15,855 nt of DNA from Bacteroidales bacterium UBA4243 (lineage in GTDB: Bacteria; Bacteroidota; Bacteroidia; Bacteroidales; F082). The translations under genes and the position numbers were made by a program. The stretch lies in assembly GCA_002396205.1 (NCBI GenBank), contig DGXB01000022.1, positions 1 through 15,855 of the forward strand, read 5' to 3'. The notes below the pieces were generated by a model. It did not search any database and was not told the DNA's origin. It saw only the letters and a program-made list of their open reading frames with translations. Positions 6,296 to 14,122 of the stretch are shown piece after piece (positions within the stretch are counted from its first letter, which is position 1; every line of letters begins with the position of its first letter).

Positions 6296-7746
6296 AACTC
6301 AAGGAGATATTGGTCAACTGCAACCTTTTGGAGATTGAGGGCGACAAAGACCTCGACATCCAAGGCATCACCTTCGACTCGCGAAAGGTGGAGCCGGGCA
6401 CGTTGTTTTTCGCCGTCAAAGGCACCCAAGTTGACGGTCACGACTACATCGACAAGGCCATCGGGAAAGGCGCCACGGCCATCGTGTGCGAAAAGATGCC
6501 AAGCCAGAAAACCGACGGCGTCACTTACATCAAGGTCGACAATTCGGCCTATGTTTTGGGCGTGGGTGCCTCCAATTTCTTCGGCAACCCGTCGGAAAAA
6601 CTGCAATTGGTCGGTGTGACAGGCACCAATGGCAAGACCACCATCGCCACCTTATTATATAGGCTCTTCACCGACGCGGGCTACACCTGCGGACTGCTGT
6701 CCACCATCGAGAACATCGTCAACCGCGATGCCATCCCTTCGACGCACACCACTCCCGACCCCATCGAGCTCAACGACCTGTTGCACCAGATGGTCGAAAA
6801 GGGCTGCGAATACGCTTTCATGGAGGTAAGCTCCCACAGCGTGGCACAAGAACGCATTGCCGGACTCCGATTCGCCGGAGGCATTTTTACCAACCTCACC
6901 CACGACCACCTCGACTACCACAAGACGATGGCCAACTACCGCAACGCCAAGAAGAAATTCTTCGACGACCTGCCAGCCACCGCCTTTGCCCTGACCAACC
7001 TCGACGACAAGAATGGCGCTTTCATGTTGCAGAACACCCGAGCCAAGAAACTGAGCTACGCCCTGAAACACGACGCCGACTTCAAAGGCATCGTCATGGA
7101 GAGTCACTTCGACGGGATGCTGCTCAAGGTGAACGGCACTGAGGTGTTCACCCAATTGGTGGGCGGCTTCAATGCCAGCAACCTATTGGCCATCTATGGC
7201 GCAGCGGTCGCCTTGGGTTTCGACAAAAATGAGCTTCTTGTGGAAATCAGCAAGTTGCGTGGTGCCAACGGACGCTTCGACATGGTGCATTCCGAGAGCG
7301 GCATTGTCGGCATCGTCGACTATGCCCACACCCCCGATGCTTTGGAGAACGTGCTGGAGACCATCAACGATGTGCGTTGCCATAAGGAGACGCTCATTAC
7401 AGTAGTAGGCTGCGGTGGCAACCGTGATGCCACCAAGCGGCCTGAGATGGCCGCCGTTGCCGTCAAGCTGAGCGACCGCGTCATTTTCACCAGCGACAAT
7501 CCACGCAACGAAGACCCCGACGAGATCATCCGCCAGATGAAGGCAGGAGTGGCCGATGCCGACCGTGGCAAAGTGCTCAGCATCACCAACCGCCGCGAGG
7601 CCATACGCACCGCCGTGGCCTTGGCCAAAAAAGGCGACATCATCCTCTTGGCGGGCAAGGGTCATGAGAACTATCAGGAAATCAACGGAGTAAAGAACCA
7701 TTTTGACGACAAGGAAGTGTTGTCGGAAGCATTCAAGGAGGCATAA
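6292..7746 (+). CDS. murE: UDP-MurNAc-L-Ala-D-Glu:meso-diaminopimelate ligase MurE
   Basis: This 484-residue cytoplasmic Mur ligase adds the third residue of the stem peptide using ATP. The P-loop is GVTGTNGKTT (residues 108-117). The central domain has EVSSHSVAQERI and FTNLTHDHLDYH, and the C-terminal domain has the amino-acid-selecting motif D402-N-P-R405, the version that goes with meso-diaminopimelate rather than lysine. The wall should therefore be of the DAP type usual in Bacteroidetes. It overlaps ftsI by 4 bases at the start. AAGGAGG near its end (7735-7741) is the ribosome-binding site for mraY, which starts 3 bases after the murE stop. Its substrate is the MurD product, which makes the truncated murD two genes downstream striking. 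No defects were seen. Confidence 0.96.
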   Translation: MKLKEILVNCNLLEIEGDKDLDIQGITFDSRKVEPGTLFFAVKGTQVDGHDYIDKAIGKGATAIVCEKMPSQKTDGVTYIKVDNSAYVLGVGASNFFGNPSEKLQLVGVTGTNGKTTIATLLYRLFTDAGYTCGLLSTIENIVNRDAIPSTHTTPDPIELNDLLHQMVEKGCEYAFMEVSSHSVAQERIAGLRFAGGIFTNLTHDHLDYHKTMANYRNAKKKFFDDLPATAFALTNLDDKNGAFMLQNTRAKKLSYALKHDADFKGIVMESHFDGMLLKVNGTEVFTQLVGGFNASNLLAIYGAAVALGFDKNELLVEISKLRGANGRFDMVHSESGIVGIVDYAHTPDALENVLETINDVRCHKETLITVVGCGGNRDATKRPEMAAVAVKLSDRVIFTSDNPRNEDPDEIIRQMKAGVADADRGKVLSITNRREAIRTAVALAKKGDIILLAGKGHENYQEINGVKNHFDDKEVLSEAFKEA

Positions 7747-7749
7747 AGC

Positions 7750-9027
7750 ATGTTATACTATCTGTTCAATTATCTGAACCAACGCGATTTTCCGGGCGCA
7801 GGCGTTTTCAACTACGTCACTGTCCGTGCCGCTGTTGCGGTCATTCTCTCGCTGGTGGTGGCCGTTTGGTTTGGCAACTGGTTCATCAAGATGTTGAAGC
7901 GTAAGAAAGTCGTTGAGACCCAGCGCGATGCTTCAATCGATCCTTACAACACGAACAAAGTAGGCGTGCCCACCATGGGCGGCGTCATCATTATCGCGGC
8001 CATTCTGATCCCCGTGCTGTTGGTTGGCAAACTCCACAGCGTCTACACCTTGCTGATGATTGCCACCACATTGATTCTTGGCGTTTTAGGCTTTGCCGAT
8101 GACTATACCAAGACCTTCAAGCACAAGAAAGACGGCATCAAGCCCAAAGTGAAACTGGGTGGACAGATTTTGCTCGGCCTCATCGTCGGCCTGACGTTGC
8201 GTTTCAGCCCAGCTGTGCAAATCAACGAGACGGTGCAAGTGAAAATCGAAGACAACAAGGAGATTGTGGTCAAAAGTCCCGATGTGAAGTCGACAAAGAC
8301 CACCATCCCGTTTGTGAAGAACCATAACCTCAACTATGCCGACCTGTTCCGTTGGGCTGGCCCCAAGTGGATGTACAACTTGGCTTGGATTTTCTTGGTG
8401 CTGCTCACCGTCTTTGTCGTGGCTGCCGTCAGCAACGGCTCCAACCTCAACGACGGCATGGACGGCATGGCTTCGGGCAACTCAGCCATCATCGGCCTGA
8501 CACTGATGATTTTGGCCTATATTTCGAGTAATGCGGTCACAGCGAGCCATCTAAACTTGATGTATATTCCTGGCAGCGAAGAGCTTGTGGTGTTCTTGGC
8601 CGCTTTTGTGGGAGCCCTCATCGGTTTCCTTTGGTTCAACTCCTTCCCAGCCCAAATCTTCATGGGCGACACGGGCAGCCTCACCATCGGCGGCATCATC
8701 GCCGTGGCTGCCATCATCATGCACAAGGAGTTGCTGCTGCCTTTGCTTTGCGGCGTGTTCCTCTTAGAGATCCTCTCCGACCTCGACGTGAAACTCTTCG
8801 TTAAGACTGGAAAAAAGCACAGAATCTGGAAAAAAGGTCCGGTGCACGACCATTTCCGCACCAGCTACAGCGCCTTCAAGAAAACATGGCCCAACTCGAC
8901 CGTCACCTTCAAAGGCCACGGCGAGGGACACAATATGGTCCACCACGAGGTGAAAATCACCATCCGTTTCTGGATTGTCACCATCCTTTTGGCGGCGTTT
9001 ACCCTGCTTACGTTCAAAATCCGATAA
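7750..9027 (+). CDS. mraY: Phospho-MurNAc-pentapeptide transferase MraY
   Basis: This 425-residue polytopic membrane enzyme moves phospho-MurNAc-pentapeptide to undecaprenyl phosphate, making lipid I. Key blocks are VPTMGG, the acidic pair in GFAD117D118Y, NLNDGMDGM (residues 232-240) and FMGD307TGS, so the catalytic aspartates are present. It is longer than the roughly 360 residues of E. coli MraY. The extra length comes from a hydrophilic loop around 155-200 and an insertion after the His motif, both seen in Bacteroidetes members as far as I recall. The usual HHH is H366-D-H368. The segment after LLEILS, often SVxLQ, reads SDLDV here, which I do not recognise from relatives. It lies 24 bases before the murD remnant. 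Confidence 0.94.
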   Translation: MLYYLFNYLNQRDFPGAGVFNYVTVRAAVAVILSLVVAVWFGNWFIKMLKRKKVVETQRDASIDPYNTNKVGVPTMGGVIIIAAILIPVLLVGKLHSVYTLLMIATTLILGVLGFADDYTKTFKHKKDGIKPKVKLGGQILLGLIVGLTLRFSPAVQINETVQVKIEDNKEIVVKSPDVKSTKTTIPFVKNHNLNYADLFRWAGPKWMYNLAWIFLVLLTVFVVAAVSNGSNLNDGMDGMASGNSAIIGLTLMILAYISSNAVTASHLNLMYIPGSEELVVFLAAFVGALIGFLWFNSFPAQIFMGDTGSLTIGGIIAVAAIIMHKELLLPLLCGVFLLEILSDLDVKLFVKTGKKHRIWKKGPVHDHFRTSYSAFKKTWPNSTVTFKGHGEGHNMVHHEVKITIRFWIVTILLAAFTLLTFKIR

Positions 9028-9051
9028 ATCAACCCAAACAATACAAGAACC

Positions 9052-9615
9052 ATGACTTATTTTGAAGAATTGACCAACACGCGACAGAGGCAGTCGAACA
9101 GCATGGCTGCCAGCATATCGTCACAGATCTTGCAAATCAGGAAGGAAAGCATCAAGCAGAGCCTCAGCGACTTGAACACCATCAGTCACCGGCAGCAATA
9201 CATCGCCACCGTCGACGGAGTGATGTATTACGACGACTCGCGTGCCGAAAACGTGAACGCCACCTGGTTCACCTTCCAAAACATCGTGAAACCTGTGGTT
9301 TGGATTGCGGGAGGCGACGACAGCATGGCCGACTTCAGGGACCTGAAGCCAGAGGTCAAAAAGAAAGTGCGTGCCATGGTTTGCATCGGCGAAGGCAACG
9401 CAAGGCTGAAGAAGGCATTCGTGAAGGAAGTGGACGAAGTGTATGAAGCCGCCAACATGGAAGAGGCCGTAAAAACCGCCGCATTGCTGGCCGCGAGCGA
9501 CGACATCGTGTTGTTCTCGCCTGCCTGCAAGTCGGCGATGGGGGAGGACTTTGCCCAGCGTGGTGACAGTTTCATCGACAACGTGAAAAGATTGCAAAAT
9601 GAACATCGTCAATAA
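9052..9615 (+). CDS. murD: MurD remnant: C-terminal domain only, probably catalytically inactive
   Basis: This 187-residue protein sits where murD normally lies but matches only its last domain. Recognisable blocks are SNSMAAS (residues 15-21, the end of the GxHNxxNxxAA region), ISHRQQYI (44-51), YYDDSRAENVNATW (59-72, normally NDSKATNV), WIAGGDDSMADF (84-95), FSPACKS (155-161) and DFAQRGDSF (166-174). A normal MurD has about 445 residues. The Rossmann N-domain binding UDP and the ATPase P-loop domain (GTNGKTT) are missing, and the space between mraY and ftsW cannot hold them. Several ligand contacts are replaced. There are no stops or frameshifts, and the 3' end overlaps ftsW by 17 bases, so it looks maintained. 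The start at 9052 has no Shine-Dalgarno sequence. It may be a non-catalytic scaffold or regulator, or a young remnant; D-Glu ligase activity must come from elsewhere. Confidence 0.85.
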   Translation: MTYFEELTNTRQRQSNSMAASISSQILQIRKESIKQSLSDLNTISHRQQYIATVDGVMYYDDSRAENVNATWFTFQNIVKPVVWIAGGDDSMADFRDLKPEVKKKVRAMVCIGEGNARLKKAFVKEVDEVYEAANMEEAVKTAALLAASDDIVLFSPACKSAMGEDFAQRGDSFIDNVKRLQNEHRQ

Positions 9616-10888
9616 AATATTGAAAGGCGACAAGGTCATCTGGATTGTGGCGCTCATCTTGGGCATCATCTCGCTGATTGTGGTCTACAGCGCCACCAGT
9701 GCCTTGGCGGTCTCGAAATACGAAGGCAATACCGGCCGTGTGCTGATGAAGCACTTGGGCATGTTGGTCTTCGGTTTCGTGATGATGATTGCCGCCGCGA
9801 ACCTCAACTATAAGCGCTATGCGAAAATCGCGCTGCTGTTGATGATTCCTTGCCTGGCCTTGCTGCTCTACACCTTGGTGTTTGGCCGCAACATCAACGA
9901 CGCCAGCCGTTCTATCAACGTTGGTGGTTTTTCGTTCCAGCCCAGCGAGATGGCCAAGATCATCCTCATCACCTACCTTGCCCGCCAACTGATCATGATG
10001 GAAGGTTCGGTCTACAAGTTCAAGGACTTTTTCCTGAAGTTGGGGCTTCCCATCTTGGTGACTGCCGCGCTCATCTTCTCCGAGAACCTCTCCACCGCCG
10101 TCATTTTGGTTGGTGTGTGCATGGTGTTGCTCTTCATCGGAAGGGTGAAATTCCTCCATCTGCTCTCGCTCGTCGGGCTTTGTGTGGTTGGCATGGGCTG
10201 CTATTTGGCCTTCGATGCCATCAAGACCAATGTGGAGAACAAACACCGTCGCGCCGCACAGCAGGAGCTGGTGATAGGCGAGGCGAAGGAGGTCGTCTTC
10301 AAGGAAAAACAGAACCGTATCCAGACTTGGTCGAACCGACTGAAGTCGATGGGCGAAGACAAGGAGAAGGTGGATCCCTTCGACGACAAGCACATGCAAC
10401 GCACCTATGCCGACATTGCGGTGGCTTCGAGTTCGTTGTTCGGCAAAGGCCCTGGCAAGAGCGAGCAACGCAACTTCTTGCCGCATCCTTATTCCGACTT
10501 CATTTATGCCATCATCATCGAGGAGTATGGCCTCGTCGGAGGAGTCGTCGTGCTGTTGCTTTATGTCATACTGTTTACGAGGGTGCTTCGCATCGTCATC
10601 AAGCGGCCGCTCACGTTTGGCTCGCTGATGGCCTTTGGCTTGGGCTTCCTCATCATCTTCCAGGCCATGGTCAACATGGGTGTCAGCATCGGTTTGCTGC
10701 CTGTGACGGGACAGCCGCTGCCTTTCGTCAGCATGGGAGGCACCTCGCTGATGGCCACGGGAATTGTGCTGGGCATGATTTTGAGCGTCACCCGCAACAT
10801 GGAAGACGAAGCCATGAACAAAGAACAAGAAATAGAATCACTTACAGAACCCATTGAAGATGAAAGAGAACCTGAAAGTCGTGATTAG
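9599..10888 (+). CDS. ftsW: Septal peptidoglycan glycosyltransferase FtsW (SEDS family)
   Basis: This 429-residue polytopic membrane protein polymerises lipid II at the septum with FtsI. SEDS landmarks are GFSFQPSEMAK, the fourth periplasmic loop with SSLFGKGPGKSEQRNFLPHPYSDFIYA, where Asp300 matches the catalytic Asp, and GLLPVTGQPLPFVSMGGTS near the end. A hydrophilic stretch of about 70 residues (roughly 210-280) between helices is longer than in E. coli but fits Bacteroidetes FtsW. In the usually conserved RW pair before QPSE the Trp is Ser105 (ASRSINVGG). The start lies inside the murD remnant (17-base overlap) and the end overlaps murG by 29 bases, so expression is probably coupled. Confidence 0.93.
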   Translation: MNIVNKILKGDKVIWIVALILGIISLIVVYSATSALAVSKYEGNTGRVLMKHLGMLVFGFVMMIAAANLNYKRYAKIALLLMIPCLALLLYTLVFGRNINDASRSINVGGFSFQPSEMAKIILITYLARQLIMMEGSVYKFKDFFLKLGLPILVTAALIFSENLSTAVILVGVCMVLLFIGRVKFLHLLSLVGLCVVGMGCYLAFDAIKTNVENKHRRAAQQELVIGEAKEVVFKEKQNRIQTWSNRLKSMGEDKEKVDPFDDKHMQRTYADIAVASSSLFGKGPGKSEQRNFLPHPYSDFIYAIIIEEYGLVGGVVVLLLYVILFTRVLRIVIKRPLTFGSLMAFGLGFLIIFQAMVNMGVSIGLLPVTGQPLPFVSMGGTSLMATGIVLGMILSVTRNMEDEAMNKEQEIESLTEPIEDEREPESRD

Positions 10889-11966
10889 CGGTGGAGGCAC
10901 GGGCGGCCACATTTTTCCCGCCATTGCCATTGCCGATGCCTTGAAAAGGCGCTTTCCGCAAGCCGAAATCCTGTTTATCGGTGCCAAAGGTCGCATGGAG
11001 ATGGAGCGTGTGCCCAAGGCGGGCTATCGCATCGAAGGGCTGTGGATCAGCGGGTTCACCAAGGACGCTTCGGCGTTGAGCCTGCCTTTCAAGCTCGTTA
11101 GCAGCATGGCCAAAGCCATAGGCATCCTAAGGCGTTTCAAGCCCGACGTGGTGATTGGCGTGGGCGGCTTTGCCAGCGGTCCTACGCTGAAGGCCGCCAA
11201 CTGGTTAGGCATCCCGACCGTGATTCAGGAGCAGAACTCCTATCCCGGAAAGACCAACCGCAACGTGGGCAAGAAGGCCAAAGCCATCTGCGTGGCCTAC
11301 GACCATCTCGACCAATGGTTTCCTGCCGAGAAGATACACCTCACCGGCAACCCGTTGAGGGCCAACATCGCGCTCAAAGGCAGCCGTGAAGATGCCGCCG
11401 AGTTTTTCGGCCTCGACCCCGACATGCCCGTTGCCCTGATTGTGGGCGGCAGCCAAGGCGCCTTGGGCATCAACAAGGGCATCAGCGCCAAACTTTCGGC
11501 TTTCAAGGAGTCGAACTTGCAGCTTATCTGGCAGACGGGAAAGTCTTATTTCAAGCAAGCGATGGAAGAAGTTGAGGCTTTGAGGCTCGAAGAGAAAGTG
11601 AAGCCCGTCGTTTTCATCGACCGCATGGACTTGGCTTACGGCTTGGCCGACATGGTTGTTTCGCGTGCCGGTGCCATGTCGATTTCGGAGTTGGCCTTGG
11701 TGCAGAAACCGGTCATCTTCGTGCCGCTGCCCACCGCAGCCGAAGACCATCAAACCAAAAACGCACAACAGCTCGTGGATGCCAAGGCCGCCCTCATGGT
11801 GCGCAATGCCGACACGGAGAAAGACCTTGTGGCTATGTTGCTGCTCTTGGCCAATGACGAGGATTTGCGACTGACGCTTAGGACAAACATCCGGCTGTTT
11901 GCCCGACCAAACGCGGCGGATGATATTGTTGATGTTATAGTTGAGAGTTTAGGGTTGAGGGTTTAG
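10860..11966 (+). CDS. murG: UDP-GlcNAc:lipid I N-acetylglucosaminyltransferase MurG
   Basis: This 368-residue GT-B glycosyltransferase acts on the inner face of the membrane and makes lipid II from lipid I. Motifs are the N-terminal GGGTGGH (residues 11-17), GVGGFASGP with EQNSYPGKTNR, GGSQGA (196-201), and the UDP-GlcNAc-binding SRAGAMSISE (268-277) followed by PLPTAAEDHQTKNA. The ATG at 10860 is chosen; a TTG two codons upstream is possible but less likely. It overlaps ftsW by 29 bases. The last seven codons and the TAG stop are formed by the TAGAGTT tandem repeat, so the natural C-terminus may have been trimmed or replaced by repeat-derived residues (ESLGLRV). All catalytic blocks lie well before this. 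Confidence 0.95.
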   Translation: MKENLKVVISGGGTGGHIFPAIAIADALKRRFPQAEILFIGAKGRMEMERVPKAGYRIEGLWISGFTKDASALSLPFKLVSSMAKAIGILRRFKPDVVIGVGGFASGPTLKAANWLGIPTVIQEQNSYPGKTNRNVGKKAKAICVAYDHLDQWFPAEKIHLTGNPLRANIALKGSREDAAEFFGLDPDMPVALIVGGSQGALGINKGISAKLSAFKESNLQLIWQTGKSYFKQAMEEVEALRLEEKVKPVVFIDRMDLAYGLADMVVSRAGAMSISELALVQKPVIFVPLPTAAEDHQTKNAQQLVDAKAALMVRNADTEKDLVAMLLLLANDEDLRLTLRTNIRLFARPNAADDIVDVIVESLGLRV

Positions 11967-12008
11967 AGTTTAGAGTTTAGAGTAGTTGAAAGTTTAGAGT
12001 TTAGAGTT
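11943..12008 (+). repeat. Tandem 7-bp repeat (TAGAGTT) across the murG end and the murG-murC gap
   Basis: Units in order are GAGAGTT, TAGGGTT, GAGGGTT, TAGAGTT, TAGAGTT, TAGAGTA, a 10-base break (GTTGAAAGTT), then TAGAGTT twice. The first three degenerate units are within murG, and the first perfect unit supplies its stop (TAG, 11964-11966). The rest fills the 53-base gap before murC, the largest gap downstream of mraZ. Short heptamer arrays of this look occur between genes in Bacteroidetes genomes, to my recollection, but the role is unknown. The last unit is followed by AAGGA, the murC ribosome-binding site. Confidence 0.9.
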
Positions 12009-12019
12009 AAGGACACAAA

Positions 12020-13360
12020 ATGAACAAAAGAGAAGGACATACGGTTTACCTATTGGGCATCGGTGGCATCGGTATGAGCGCCTTGGCCCGTTATTATCGA
12101 AGCCTTGGCCATACCGTTGCCGGGTACGACCGTACGCCTTCTCCTCTTACGCGACAGTTGGAAAATGAGGGCATGGCAATCCATTATGAAGATAGGCCCG
12201 AACTATTGCCTGCCCTCATTGAGTTTGTCGTCTACACCCCTGCCGTCCCCAGCGACCTCAAGGAGTTTGAGGTGCTGCGCCAACGCAACCTCCCCATCAT
12301 GAAACGCTCCGAGGCATTGGGACGCATTTCGGAACGCCATTTCACCATCGCGGTGGCCGGCACGCACGGCAAGACCACCACCACGGCCATGGTGGCCCAC
12401 ATCCTGCACACCTGCGGGAAAGACACTACCGCCTTCATCGGAGGCATCGCCAACAACTTCGGGAGCAACCTGCTCTTGGGCAAGGGCGAGGGAAGCCTAT
12501 TGGTAGCCGAGGCCGACGAGTTCGACCGTTCCTTCTTGCGTCTCCACCCCAATGTCAGCATCGTCAACTCCATCGATGCCGACCATTTGGACATCTACGG
12601 CGACCGCCAGCATCTCGTGAAGGGCTTCAACGACTTCGCCCAACTCACCGATGGCAAGGTCATCGTCAAGGAAGGGTTGGCCATAGAAGCCAACCAAGTC
12701 GTCCGTTTCGGCTTTGGTCCATCGTGCGACTATCGGGCCGAAGTCGTCAAGTCGGCGAAAGGCATCACCGATTTCATCATCGTGGGCGAGGGTCATAGGA
12801 CCGAGGTCAGGCTGCCCATGGCTGGCGACCACAACGTGATGAACGCCACTGCCGCCTTCATCGCTGCGAGGCAGGTCGGCATTGCGCCTGACGACATCGC
12901 CTTGGCTTTGGCTTCGTTCAAAGGCGTGAAACGTCGCTTCGATGTTCGCGTAAACAACGAAAAGCATTGCTACATCGACGATTACGCCCACCATCCAGAG
13001 GAAATCCGTTCGTGCCTCAATGCCGTCAGGGCTGCGTTCCCAGGAAAACGCATCACCTTGGTGTTCCAACCCCATCTGTTCAGCCGCACCCGCGACTTCA
13101 TGGACGAGTTTGCCACCGCTTTGGCTTTGGCCGACGAACTGATTCTTTTGGACATCTATCCCGCCCGCGAGCTGCCCATCGAAGGCATCACCTCGGAGGC
13201 ACTATTAAATAAGGTGCAGATGCAAAACAAGCGCGTTTGCACGAAGTCGGAGCTTGTCGGAATGATAGAAAGCGAGAAGCCTGAGCTGCTCATCACCATG
13301 GGCGCCGGCGACATCGACCGTTTTGTTGAACCCCTCGAAAAACTGATAAAGACATGGTAA
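12020..13360 (+). CDS. murC: UDP-N-acetylmuramate:L-alanine ligase MurC
   Basis: This 446-residue cytoplasmic Mur ligase adds the first stem-peptide residue using ATP. It has GIGGIGMS (residues 13-20) for UDP binding, the P-loop AGTHGKTTTT (G114-K118), the central ADEFDRSFL block, a second set HLDIYGD, and the C-terminal signature DDYAHHP (320-326). All three Mur domains are present at normal length, a useful contrast with the murD remnant. It starts after a 53-base repeat-bearing gap behind AAGGA (12009-12013), so it depends less on coupling from murG than its neighbours do. The end overlaps ftsQ by 7 bases. Confidence 0.96.
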   Translation: MNKREGHTVYLLGIGGIGMSALARYYRSLGHTVAGYDRTPSPLTRQLENEGMAIHYEDRPELLPALIEFVVYTPAVPSDLKEFEVLRQRNLPIMKRSEALGRISERHFTIAVAGTHGKTTTTAMVAHILHTCGKDTTAFIGGIANNFGSNLLLGKGEGSLLVAEADEFDRSFLRLHPNVSIVNSIDADHLDIYGDRQHLVKGFNDFAQLTDGKVIVKEGLAIEANQVVRFGFGPSCDYRAEVVKSAKGITDFIIVGEGHRTEVRLPMAGDHNVMNATAAFIAARQVGIAPDDIALALASFKGVKRRFDVRVNNEKHCYIDDYAHHPEEIRSCLNAVRAAFPGKRITLVFQPHLFSRTRDFMDEFATALALADELILLDIYPARELPIEGITSEALLNKVQMQNKRVCTKSELVGMIESEKPELLITMGAGDIDRFVEPLEKLIKTW

Positions 13361-14118
13361 AGAAGATCTTAAGCATAGTATTGTGGGTTGTCACCGCCGC
13401 CGCGCTCGTCGTCTTGTTTGTCTTCGCACGCGAGAACTACCTTGACGCGCCCGTGAAAGCCGTCAACCTGGTTCCCGAAAGCGACAGCGGTTTCGTCAGG
13501 CGGAGCGAGCTGCGCGACGAGATTGTCGGCATCTGCAACCAACATTCCATCGGAACGGTCAACATGGTGGCCATCCAGCGCCATCTCGAAGACAATCCGT
13601 GGATTGAGAGCAACGCCTCGTTTATCGACCTCGACGGGACGCTCAACGTCAGCTTCAAGGAATATGAGCCGTGCTTCAGGGTCTTCAGCAAGGACGGCCA
13701 TTCGGTGTATGTGACCGACAATGGCGTAGTGGTGCCTGCCAGCAGCAACTACACCCCTTATGTGCTCATCGCCAACGGCAACTTCAACATTGCCAGCGAC
13801 TCGGTCACCTATCGCCTTTGCGACACCCTCGACCGCGACCGCAACATCATCAACGCCCTCTATTGGCACAAGGCCATTGAGGACAACCCGTTCATGAAAA
13901 ACTGTGTGGGGCAGCTTTATTGCAACAGCCACAACGAGTTTGAGCTGACTGTGCGCGGCCTCGAAGCCCGTGTAATCGTGGGCGACACCTGCCTTGCCGC
14001 CGACAAGCTGCGTCGCTTGGAAATCTTTATGAAACAACGTCTTGGCAAGCCCGAGACCCACATTTTGAATACAATCAATCTGAATTATAAAAACCAAATA
14101 GTCTGTACAAAACGATAA
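13354..14118 (+). CDS. ftsQ: Cell division protein FtsQ
   Basis: This 254-residue bitopic inner-membrane protein has a very short cytoplasmic tail, one transmembrane helix at about residues 4-26 (ILSIVLWVVTAAALVVLFVF), a POTRA-like domain with VPESDSGFVRRSELRDEI, then LEDNPWIESNASFIDLDGTLNVSFKEYEP, and a beta domain to the end. FtsQ links FtsL with the rest of the divisome. Sequence conservation is low in this family; the call comes from topology, the NPWIESA-like block and the murC-ftsQ-ftsA order. It starts within murC (7-base overlap) and ends 4 bases before ftsA. The C-terminal beta domain looks complete. Confidence 0.9.
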   Translation: MVKKILSIVLWVVTAAALVVLFVFARENYLDAPVKAVNLVPESDSGFVRRSELRDEIVGICNQHSIGTVNMVAIQRHLEDNPWIESNASFIDLDGTLNVSFKEYEPCFRVFSKDGHSVYVTDNGVVVPASSNYTPYVLIANGNFNIASDSVTYRLCDTLDRDRNIINALYWHKAIEDNPFMKNCVGQLYCNSHNEFELTVRGLEARVIVGDTCLAADKLRRLEIFMKQRLGKPETHILNTINLNYKNQIVCTKR

Positions 14119-14122
14119 TGTT

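Noticed and set aside
9028..9598. A frameshifted or split full-length murD hidden between mraY and ftsW
   Set aside because: The distance is only about 570 bases and no P-loop or N-domain motif of MurD was found in any frame there, so the missing domains are absent rather than frameshifted.
11943..12008. CRISPR array
   Set aside because: Units are 7 bp and contiguous, with no spacers of unique sequence and no cas genes nearby.
11967..12019. Internal promoter or terminator between murG and murC
   Set aside because: No TAnnTTTG element and no GC-rich hairpin with a T-run is present; the gap is almost entirely heptamer repeat plus the murC ribosome-binding site.
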